Assembly: GCA_002390745.1 (NCBI GenBank) | Contig: DGQK01000012.1 | Location: 124,001-188,000, forward strand | Direction of reading: 5' to 3' | Length of the DNA: 64,000 nt | DNA from: Bacteroidetes bacterium UBA4416 | GTDB taxonomy: Bacteria > Bacteroidota > Bacteroidia > B-17B0 > Aurantibacillaceae | In this document: piece by piece, positions 57,849-64,000 of the stretch | How positions within the stretch are numbered: the first letter of the stretch is position 1 | Layout: every line of letters starts with the position of its first letter | Notes under the pieces: model-generated | The model's input: only the letters and a program-made list of their open reading frames with translations | Told to the model about the DNA's origin: nothing | Database searches by the model: none | Program-made: the position numbers and the translations under genes

Positions 57849-57923
57849 GATAATGATTTGTTTAGAGGGCGATGTATCCTGCTAAGATAACCGGCCAGTG
57901 ATTATTTTTGAAAATTCTTTATC

Positions 57924-57949
57924 GTTGACTGAGCAGAGTCGAAGTCAAC
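57924..57949 (-). repeat. Short palindromic repeat upstream of hpd
   Basis: GTTGACT (57924-57930) and AGTCAAC (57943-57949) form a 7-bp stem with a 12-base loop. The minus strand reads GTTGACTTCGACTCTGCTCAG, sharing its core with the repeat after hpd in the same orientation. Confidence 0.5.
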
Positions 57950-58173
57950 ACAAGGACAGGATAAACACATTATCCGATGATTCCATTAAAGGAAACTGAC
58001 CACATGGCCATGTATAAGGCGCGAAGCTCTAACTTGTTTTTCAAAAGTTTGGATTCCATGATGTTCAGATCAGTAAGACTGAAATGTGAATATCGGATTT
58101 ATTTTTTTAATAAACAATTATTGCTCAAAGATGTCAATTATAATAAATGCGCTTAGGGCCTTTGTCTTTTTAC

Positions 58174-58256
58174 CAGGGCGCCCGGGCGGGCTTTACATTA
58201 CAATTCCCGCCACGAAGGGTCGTGGCGGGAGATTTCCATTTCAATCCCTGGCGCTT
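58174..58256 (-). repeat. Bacteroidota-type interspersed repeat, copy 3
   Basis: On the minus strand head GCGCCAGGGATTGAAATGG, a perfect 11-bp central stem TCCCGCCACGA (58220-58230 complement) with 58205-58215 and a 4-base loop, tail TTGTAATGTAAAGCCCGCCC. Best preserved of the three copies. It begins 2 bases past the hmgA stop. Confidence 0.6.
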
Positions 58257-58258
58257 CC

Positions 58259-59416
58259 TTATTCCGTCCAGCTCTTATAATATTTACCATCATCAATATT
58301 CATCGCATCTTCCGTCACTTTCAGCGGGCGGAAGGTATCCACCATCACCGCCAGCTCTTGCGTGACCGTTTGTCCGATACTGCGCTCCATTGCTCCCGGC
58401 GCAGGTCCGTGCGGGATCCCTTTCGGGTGAAGTGTAATGTGGCCCTGCTCGATGTTGTTGCGGCTCATAAAGTCACCGTCCACGTAGTAGAGCACCTCGT
58501 CGCTGTCGATGTTGCTGTGGTTGTATGGAGCCGGGATGGCCAGCGGGTGATAGTCATACAGGCGCGGGCAGAAAGAGCACACCACGAAAGCAGGTGTTTC
58601 AAAGGTCTGGTGCACGGGAGGCGGCTGGTGCACACGCCCGGTGATCGGTTCAAAGTTGTGAATGGAAAAGGCCCAGGGAAAATTATAGCCGTCCCAGCCA
58701 ACCACATCAAAAGGATGCGTGGCATATACTACCTCGTGGATCATTCCCTCCTTTTTGATCTTTATAAGGAAATCTCCTTTTTCGTCATAGGTTTCGAGTT
58801 GCGATGGCAGTTTGAAATCGCGCTCGCAGAACGGAGAGTGCTCCAGGTGCTGGCCGCTCGCATTTTTGTAACGTTTCGGTGTATACAGCGGGTGCGGTGT
58901 TTCCACATAAAAAATGCGGTTGTCCGTAGTGTCAAATTCCATCTGGTAGATCATGCCCCGGGGAATAACCAGGTAATCGCCGTACTCAAAAGGAATATTT
59001 CCCATAAACGTGCGCAGCGTGCCGCTTCCTTTGTGAATGAACAGCATTTCATCGCAATCCGCATTTTTATAGAAATACGTTTTCATGCTTTGTTTCGGTG
59101 CCGCCAGACCGATGTAGCAGTCGCTGTTGAACAGCATGGTTTTTCGGCTATCCAGGAAATCGTCGGCTGGTTTCACTTCGAAACCTTTTAACAACAATGC
59201 TTTGATGTTTTTATCGATGGCCGCTTTCGGCGAAACATCATAGCTTTTAATGATCTCCTTCACCTGGGTAGGCCGGTGTGTATGGTAGAGCAGCGATGAA
59301 AAGCCATGGAAGCCTTCGGTTCCAAACAGCTGTTCGTAATAAAAATTTCCCTGCGGCGATTTAAAAATCGTGTGGCGTTTTTGAGGAATATTCCCTAAGT
59401 GGTGGTAGAGTGGCAT
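58259..59416 (-). CDS. hmgA: Homogentisate 1,2-dioxygenase
   Basis: 385 residues, the shorter bacterial form of the enzyme (the human one is about 445). It opens the ring of homogentisate to maleylacetoacetate with ferrous iron. The cupin core contains FIHKGSGTLRTFMGNIPFEYGDYLVIPRGMIYQMEF, and the iron-ligand region GYNFPWAFSIHNFEPITGRVHQPPPVHQTFET and IPAPYNHSNIDSDEVLYYVDGDF is intact. It starts 11 bases after the stop of a lipoprotein gene and is probably co-transcribed with it. With hpd it gives two consecutive steps of tyrosine breakdown; fumarylacetoacetase is not in the window. Confidence 0.95.
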   Translation of the reverse strand: MPLYHHLGNIPQKRHTIFKSPQGNFYYEQLFGTEGFHGFSSLLYHTHRPTQVKEIIKSYDVSPKAAIDKNIKALLLKGFEVKPADDFLDSRKTMLFNSDCYIGLAAPKQSMKTYFYKNADCDEMLFIHKGSGTLRTFMGNIPFEYGDYLVIPRGMIYQMEFDTTDNRIFYVETPHPLYTPKRYKNASGQHLEHSPFCERDFKLPSQLETYDEKGDFLIKIKKEGMIHEVVYATHPFDVVGWDGYNFPWAFSIHNFEPITGRVHQPPPVHQTFETPAFVVCSFCPRLYDYHPLAIPAPYNHSNIDSDEVLYYVDGDFMSRNNIEQGHITLHPKGIPHGPAPGAMERSIGQTVTQELAVMVDTFRPLKVTEDAMNIDDGKYYKSWTE

Positions 59417-59427
59417 AGTTCAGTGGA

Positions 59428-59982
59428 TTATTTTTTAAATAGGTTTTTAAGTTTGGCTTTCACATGAAAGGTTTCGTTGGCGGTCATCGACACGTCATAG
59501 GTCAGCGTTTGGCGCAGGGTAGTTTTGACGCGGATCTTAAACGCGCTTTCTTCCAGGTATGCTTTGAGGTTTTCGTTGTGTGTGTCCAGTTCCAGGCTCC
59601 TGAGCCCCGTTTGCGGGATGCTGTATTTAGAAGCCACCAGCACCTCAGGCTGGCCGGCGGCAGAAAGGTATACCTCGATGTTAGCCAGGAAATCAAAGCT
59701 CGCATTTTGCGGCGAATTGATCACCAGGTTGAGTCGGGTCATCGTTACTTCATCCACCAGTTTGGCTTCTGTGTCCTCGTTTTCATAAGTGCCTTCGGTA
59801 TTCGTGGTTGTTTCGGGAGTAGCGATGTTGATAGGCAGGTTGATGAGTCCGCCGGAAGCAGGGATCACAAAATCCGTCGAATAGTTGACGTCGAAGTCGG
59901 TATATTTTTTCAGTTTCTTACACCCCTGGAAAAAAAAGAGGACGCAAACCAGGCCGGTTAATAGGATGATGCTTTTTTTCAT
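59428..59982 (-). CDS. Lipoprotein of unknown function upstream of hmgA
   Basis: 184 residues from the ATG at 59982. The signal MKKSIILLTGLVCVLFFFQGC places the lipobox Cys at 21. The mature part is mixed beta with DVNYSTDFVIPASGGLINLPINIATPET and later KTTLRQTLTYDVSMTANETFHVKAKL, without a known domain. The open frame runs 9 codons further, but only this ATG gives an N-terminal signal. It lies 48 bases after trhO and 11 before hmgA, all on the minus strand, so the three may form one transcript. Confidence 0.75.
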   Translation of the reverse strand: MKKSIILLTGLVCVLFFFQGCKKLKKYTDFDVNYSTDFVIPASGGLINLPINIATPETTTNTEGTYENEDTEAKLVDEVTMTRLNLVINSPQNASFDFLANIEVYLSAAGQPEVLVASKYSIPQTGLRSLELDTHNENLKAYLEESAFKIRVKTTLRQTLTYDVSMTANETFHVKAKLKNLFKK

Positions 59983-60030
59983 AGCTGATTCCTGCTGCTT
60001 TCTATTCATTAAAGATAGAACTATTCTGTT

Positions 60031-61104
60031 TTACGCCCTTTGGTTATTTTGTTTTTTTATCATTTCCGCCAGGTTCGGCCTCAGGCGGCTTTTGTATACC
60101 GAAAGATTTTCGGCATCGCTTTTCAGCTTTCCTTTTCTCAGCGCCTTTTGTTCCTCAAGCGGCAGCGCAGCTATCTCCATGCATTTCGGCGTACAGCACC
60201 CCTGCATTTTGGAGGCACACTCATCACACTGGATAAACAGCAGGTGGCAATCGTCGTTCTTGCAGTTCACATGGGTGTCGCAGGGTTTTCCGCACTGGTG
60301 GCAGCTCGAAAGCACATCCGGTGTGATGCGCTCGCCGATCCGCTCGTCAAACACGAAGTTCACACCCCTGAATTTGCTCTCCAGCCCTTGCTCCTTTACC
60401 TCTTTGGCGTATTGAATGATGCCGCCTTTCAGGTGATTCACATCCTTGAAGCCTTTATGCTTCAGGTAAGCACTGGCCTTCTCGCAGCGTATGCCGCCGG
60501 TGCAATACATAATTACTTTTTTATCTTCCTGTCCTTTGAGGTGATCAACCACTAAGGGTAATTCCTCGCGGAAGGTATCGGCGTCGGGGCAAAAAGCATT
60601 GTCGAAACGGCCCACTTCGCTTTCGTAGTGGTTGCGCATATCCACCACAATGGTGTCGGGGTCTTCGATGGCGGCGTTGAAGCCCTGCGCATCAAGGTAA
60701 GTGCCGGTATTGGACGGGTCGAATCCCGGATCGGAAATCCCGTCTGCCACCACTTTATCCTTCACCTTGATCGTAAGCTTGTAAAAAGACTTTCCATTGC
60801 CGTCCACTGCGATCTTGAAGGGAACATTGGTAAAACGCTCATCGCTGTATAGCTGATTCACAAATTCATCCCAGTGCATCTTCGGTACGCTCATCTGGGC
60901 ATTGATGCCCTCGTGGGCAATGTAGATGCGGCCAAAGCAGTTGAGAGCTGACCACGACATGAAGAAATGGTCGCGTAAAGCCTTAGGCTCATCAATCTTC
61001 ACATATTTGTAAAACGAAAGGGTCACGCGTTCCACAGCTTCTGCAGCAAGGCGTTCTTTGAGGATCTCTTTGTTAACTCTGTTCCTTAATTCTGGCATTT
61101 TCAT
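60031..61104 (-). CDS. trhO: tRNA uridine(34) hydroxylase, TrhO
   Basis: 357 residues. A rhodanese-domain enzyme (YceA/YbfQ family) that hydroxylates U34 of tRNA to ho5U. N-terminal acylphosphatase-like domain, then the rhodanese domain DTIVVDMRNHYESEVGRF with the active Cys in MYCTGGIRCEKASAYLKHKGF, and a C-terminal zinc-like part with several Cys (CHQCGKPCDTHVNCKNDDCHLLFIQCDECASKMQGCC). The ATG at 61104 (MKMPELRNRV) was preferred over one at 61137 because family members start close to this ELxNxVNKE block. TATGTTTG at 61177-61184 may be its promoter. Confidence 0.93.
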   Translation of the reverse strand: MKMPELRNRVNKEILKERLAAEAVERVTLSFYKYVKIDEPKALRDHFFMSWSALNCFGRIYIAHEGINAQMSVPKMHWDEFVNQLYSDERFTNVPFKIAVDGNGKSFYKLTIKVKDKVVADGISDPGFDPSNTGTYLDAQGFNAAIEDPDTIVVDMRNHYESEVGRFDNAFCPDADTFREELPLVVDHLKGQEDKKVIMYCTGGIRCEKASAYLKHKGFKDVNHLKGGIIQYAKEVKEQGLESKFRGVNFVFDERIGERITPDVLSSCHQCGKPCDTHVNCKNDDCHLLFIQCDECASKMQGCCTPKCMEIAALPLEEQKALRKGKLKSDAENLSVYKSRLRPNLAEMIKKQNNQRA

Positions 61105-61176
61105 GGTACTCTGTCGGATGAGTTGCATTATAGCCACATGAATCTATTCAGCAGCTTCTGAGAGCTGGCCGGAATA

Positions 61177-61184
61177 CAAACATA
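61177..61184 (-). promoter_or_regulatory. Promoter -7 box of trhO (TATGTTTG)
   Basis: Perfect TAnnTTTG match, about 72 bases before the trhO ATG. No -33 TTG at normal spacing. Confidence 0.45.
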
Positions 61185-61271
61185 ATAGATACAATTGCAG
61201 GTTATACTATTATTCTTTTTTTGCAGGGAAAGGTTATCGCTGAGCCGGTTCCCAAATCAAAAAATTATTTA

Positions 61272-61279
61272 TACGTTTG
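61272..61279 (+). promoter_or_regulatory. Promoter -7 box of the threonine dehydrogenase gene (TACGTTTG)
   Basis: Perfect TAnnTTTG box followed by CAAAGG, 42 bases before the ATG at 61322. No clear -33 element. Confidence 0.5.
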
Positions 61280-61321
61280 CAAAGGTAGTGAAAAACTAAA
61301 AAACGGGAACTGACAAAAATC

Positions 61322-62272
61322 ATGTACAACAAAGAAGATAAAATTTTAATCATCGGTGCCGGAGGGCAAATTGGAATAGAGCTGGCACAGGAGCTGAGTT
61401 TATTATATGGATCGAGCAATGTGGTAGCGGCAGATCTGAAGCCCATTCCGGCATTGGACAATAACCCTTTCGAAAAGCTGGACGTGCTGGACAAAGCAGC
61501 CCTGCTTAATGTGGTGAAGAAGCATGATATTGCACATGTATACCTGCTGGCAGCCTTGTTGTCGGCTACCGGCGAGCAAAATCCGATGTTTGCCTGGAAG
61601 CTGAACATGGAAGGGCTCTTCAATGTGCTGGAGCTGGCCAGGGAAAAGCACATTGCCAAAGTATACTGGCCAAGCTCTATTGCCGTATTCGGCCCCACGA
61701 CCCCCTGGATCGATACCCCGCAATATACCGTCATGGAGCCGTCTACAGTTTACGGCATCAGCAAGCAGGCGGGAGAGCGTTGGTGCGAGTGGTACTACCA
61801 TAAGCACGGCGTGGATGTAAGAAGTCTTCGCTATCCGGGCCTGATTGGCTGGAAATCGGCTCCCGGTGGAGGAACGACGGATTATGCCGTTCATATTTTC
61901 CATGAGGCGCTCAGGCATAAAAGCTACGAATGCTTCCTTTCGGAAGATACGGCCCTGCCAATGATGCACATGGAAGATGCCATCCGGGCCACCATCGAGA
62001 TCATGCATGCCCCTGCAGATCAGATTAAAATCAGGGGAAGCTACAACCTGGCCGGCATCAGCTTCACTCCCAAAGAAATTGCCGCCGAAATCCAAAAACA
62101 CATTCCCGACTTTAAAATAAGCTACAAGCCCGACTTCAGGCAGGAGATCGCCAACAGCTGGCCGAAAAGCATCGACGATTCCGAAGCCCAAAAAGACTGG
62201 GGATGGAAGGAACGGTATAATCTCAGCGGATTGGTTGATAACATGTTGAAAAACCTGGCACAAAAAGTGTAA
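61322..62272 (+). CDS. L-threonine 3-dehydrogenase, SDR type
   Basis: 316 residues of the extended SDR family. Cofactor motif IIGAGGQIGIELA near residue 10, catalytic WPSSIAVFGPTTP, and YGISKQAGERWCEWYYHKHGVDVRSLRYPGLIGWKSAPGGGTTDYAV, which is the signature of the SDR-type (GalE-like) threonine dehydrogenases found in Bacteroidota and trypanosomes. It oxidises L-threonine to 2-amino-3-ketobutyrate with NAD. The partner ligase kbl is not in the window. Single gene with its own promoter box. Confidence 0.9.
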   Translation: MYNKEDKILIIGAGGQIGIELAQELSLLYGSSNVVAADLKPIPALDNNPFEKLDVLDKAALLNVVKKHDIAHVYLLAALLSATGEQNPMFAWKLNMEGLFNVLELAREKHIAKVYWPSSIAVFGPTTPWIDTPQYTVMEPSTVYGISKQAGERWCEWYYHKHGVDVRSLRYPGLIGWKSAPGGGTTDYAVHIFHEALRHKSYECFLSEDTALPMMHMEDAIRATIEIMHAPADQIKIRGSYNLAGISFTPKEIAAEIQKHIPDFKISYKPDFRQEIANSWPKSIDDSEAQKDWGWKERYNLSGLVDNMLKNLAQKV

Positions 62273-62425
62273 TACGACTGTAACAATTACGGGAGCGATC
62301 CGTATGAACTGTAAATTTTACCTTATTTAACACTTTTGAAAAAATCATCGTTCATTTTATTGTGTTTGTCTAAAATTTCTGTAGAGTTAAGACAGATTAC
62401 ATAATTTAGTAAACAGTTATCGCCT

Positions 62426-63316
62426 ATGAAAAAAACATATTTTATCCTGATTTTTTTGGTCTACCAGATCAGTCAGGGTCAATCTCAGTCCTATGAAGTG
62501 GGCCCTAAAGGAGATACCATCAACCTGATAGACGCGTTGGGTAAAAAGCAGGGAAAATGGATACTGAAAGGAAAACACAAGCCTGGATCCTGTTTCGGAC
62601 CCGAACAAAAAGCCGAAGAAGGTAAATATGCCGACAACCGCAAAGTAGGCAGATGGTCTGAATACTATTGCAACGGTAACATCAAAAACCAACTGACTTT
62701 CCAGAATGGCCGCCCCGATGGTTACGCCATCATGTACCACGAGAACGGAAAGATCTCCGAAGAAGGAAACTGGAAAAACAACCGCTGGACAGGCCCTTAT
62801 AAGTTATACTACGAAAACGGCCAGCTTCAACACGAATTTAACTTCAATACCAGCGGAAAACGTGAAGGCCCTGTCAAATATTTTTATGAGAACGGCCAAC
62901 TGGCTATCGAAGGAAACTTTGTCAACGGTAAAGAAGCCGGCGTTATTAAGGAGTACCATGAGAACGGCGACCTGAAAGCGGAGAAAACCTTCAACGACGG
63001 CAATGTCGACGTGGCTTCCATCAAAGAATACGAGCCTAAAAAGCCGATCGTGAAATCAGTGGAAAAGGTGGAAGGTCCGAAAGTGGTGCTGAAACCGGAT
63101 GAAAAACCGAACGGCACTACCAGCAAAGGCCCGATGGTATTGAACGGCCCGAACATTACCTATAATAAAAACAAGCAAATCACTAAAGACGGGATCTTCA
63201 AAGACAACCGCCTGATGGATGGTAAAAACTACATCTACGATGAGAACGGTATCTTACAGCGTATCTCTGTTTACAAAAACGGAATCTACGTGGGTGATGC
63301 CCCGATCGAAAACTAA
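62426..63316 (+). CDS. Secreted MORN-repeat (YwqK-type) protein
   Basis: 296 residues. A short signal (TYFILIFLVYQISQGQSQ) is followed by about six repeats of the pattern G..+G.W.EY+.NG....E..F.+G (for example GNIKNQLTFQNGRPDGYAIMYHENGKISEEGNWKNNRWTGPYKLYYENGQLQ, KREGPVKYFYENGQLAIEGNF). These are the MORN_2/toxin-antitoxin YwqK-like repeats that are very common in Bacteroidota. The C terminus is a Lys/Pro-rich stretch and one more repeat. Function unknown; often in the periplasm. A terminator follows at 63342. Confidence 0.85.
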   Translation: MKKTYFILIFLVYQISQGQSQSYEVGPKGDTINLIDALGKKQGKWILKGKHKPGSCFGPEQKAEEGKYADNRKVGRWSEYYCNGNIKNQLTFQNGRPDGYAIMYHENGKISEEGNWKNNRWTGPYKLYYENGQLQHEFNFNTSGKREGPVKYFYENGQLAIEGNFVNGKEAGVIKEYHENGDLKAEKTFNDGNVDVASIKEYEPKKPIVKSVEKVEGPKVVLKPDEKPNGTTSKGPMVLNGPNITYNKNKQITKDGIFKDNRLMDGKNYIYDENGILQRISVYKNGIYVGDAPIEN

Positions 63317-63341
63317 TTCAAAAAAAATCATTAAAATTAGC

Positions 63342-63368
63342 AAAGACGGCCTCGTGCCGTCTTTTTTT
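63342..63368 (+). terminator. Intrinsic terminator between the MORN protein and cysS
   Basis: AAAGACGGC (63342-63350) pairs with GCCGTCTTT (63356-63364) around a 5-base loop, followed by a T-run to 63368. A classical rho-independent terminator. Confidence 0.9.
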
Positions 63369-63397
63369 ATTGTTAAATTTAAAATCTTATTCACGAT

Positions 63398-64000
63398 ATG
63401 GAAAAGCTGTTTATCTACAATACACTTAGCAGAAAGAAAGAAGAATTTAAAGCCATTAACGCCCCTTTTCTCGGAATGTATGTGTGCGGTCCCACGGTAT
63501 ATGCTGATGTGCATCTGGGGAACTGCCGTACCTTTATGTCTTTTGATATTATTTACCGCTACCTCACCCATATAGGCTACAAGGTGCGCTATGTACGCAA
63601 CATTACAGATGCCGGCCACCTCGAAAGCGATGGTGATGAAGGGGAGGACAAGGTATCGAAAAAAGCCAAGCTGCAACAGCTGGAGCCGATGGAGATCGTG
63701 CAGACCTATACCGTAGGTTTCCGGGATGTCATGAACCTGTTCAATACCCTGCCCCCAAGCATAGAGCCCACGGCTACGGGTCACATCATTGAGCAGCAGG
63801 AAATCGCCAAAAAGATCATGGACAACGGCCTGGCTTATGAAAGCAACGGCACGATCTATTTCGATGTGGAGAAATACGCCAGGTCGAACAACTACACCGC
63901 CCTCACGGGCCGTAAGCTCGACGAGCTTCTGGAGAACACACGCGACCTCGACGGGCAAAGCGATAAGCGGGGGCGCCTCGATTTTGCCTTATGGATCAAA
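63398..64000 (+). CDS. cysS: Cysteine--tRNA ligase (3' end outside the window)
   Basis: 201 codons are present and the gene continues past the right edge. It charges tRNA-Cys. Visible are the zinc-binding CGPTVYADVHLGN (containing the HIGH-like H-L-G-N), RYLTHIGYKVRYVRNITDAG and ALTGRKLDELLEN...KRGRLDFALWIK. The start ATG at 63398 follows a terminator at 63342-63368. The KMSKS loop and anticodon-binding part lie outside. Confidence 0.96.
   Translation, partial: MEKLFIYNTLSRKKEEFKAINAPFLGMYVCGPTVYADVHLGNCRTFMSFDIIYRYLTHIGYKVRYVRNITDAGHLESDGDEGEDKVSKKAKLQQLEPMEIVQTYTVGFRDVMNLFNTLPPSIEPTATGHIIEQQEIAKKIMDNGLAYESNGTIYFDVEKYARSNNYTALTGRKLDELLENTRDLDGQSDKRGRLDFALWIK

Larger units (their letters stand above)
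57849..58258. other. 410-bp intergenic region between hpd and hmgA
   Basis: Contains the palindromic repeat 57924-57949, A+T-rich DNA (57950-58140) without a supported frame, and repeat copy 3 (58174-58256). TATCTTAG on the minus strand near 57880 is a weak -7 candidate for hpd. Confidence 0.6.

Noticed and set aside
58020..58140. Possible tRNA or small RNA in the hpd-hmgA interval
   Set aside because: No cloverleaf, T-loop GTTCGA-type sequence or terminator with a stem is present there.

Overview
The window is a stretch of chromosome from a member of the Bacteroidota, at moderate G+C (estimated by eye, around 48-50%). Chitinophagia- or Sphingobacteriia-like lineages fit best, but genus cannot be fixed. 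The evidence is promoters with the Bacteroidota -7 box TAnnTTTG (several with TTTG or TTG about 19-22 bases upstream), little sign of Shine-Dalgarno sites, a bacillithiol gene (bshB1), the thiSC...GHF gene order behind a TPP riboswitch, a PorE-like protein, and interspersed palindromes of a kind common in this phylum. No tRNA, rRNA, CRISPR array, transposase or prophage was seen.

Layout. 1-2329: end of an MlaF-like ABC ATPase, a THUMP-domain rRNA methyltransferase and the nucleotide-pool sanitiser RdgB. 2351-17206: a surface-polysaccharide cluster. It begins with the Wzm/Wzt ABC exporter and continues through an acetyltransferase, an epimerase, glycosyltransferases of several types (GT4, GT2, GT61, fucosyltransferase-like), an FkbM methyltransferase, a DUF6625 protein and an OafA-type acyltransferase. 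Many of these genes overlap by 1-22 bases. The cluster ends in an opposed polytopic membrane protein whose 3' end overlaps the last glycosyltransferase. 17576-21241: galE and a large double-AAA+ ATPase with a duplicated N-terminal domain. 21264-28108: a minus-strand thiamine operon (thiS-thiC-tenI/thiE-like-thiD-thiE-thiG-thiH-thiF) with promoter and TPP riboswitch. 28288-31313: queG, three small envelope proteins and ruvB on the minus strand.

31548-39530: mostly small secreted or membrane proteins around recG, bshB1 and a LOG-family protein. 39549-45173: a 1874-residue alpha-2-macroglobulin-like protein with an intact thioester motif. 45389-50881: a LuxR-type response regulator, a 61-residue orphan protein, a 2-oxoacid dehydrogenase E2 and a TPR/PD40 OmpA-like protein. 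51016-55069: a SAM methyltransferase coupled to a ZIP transporter, then priA. 55079-61104: a lipoprotein, a DUF695 protein, tyrosine catabolism (hpd, hmgA), a second lipoprotein and trhO. 61322-64000: an SDR-type threonine dehydrogenase, a MORN-repeat secreted protein and the first 201 codons of cysS.

The less ordinary material is mostly between genes. One interspersed repeat family appears three times in diverged form, there is a 161-bp foldback element, and palindromes sit at convergent gene ends. In rdgB, ruvB, recG and the 51016 methyltransferase the -7 box lies only 6-8 bases before the start codon, which suggests leaderless or nearly leaderless messages. The most unusual protein is the 872-residue double-AAA+ ATPase.
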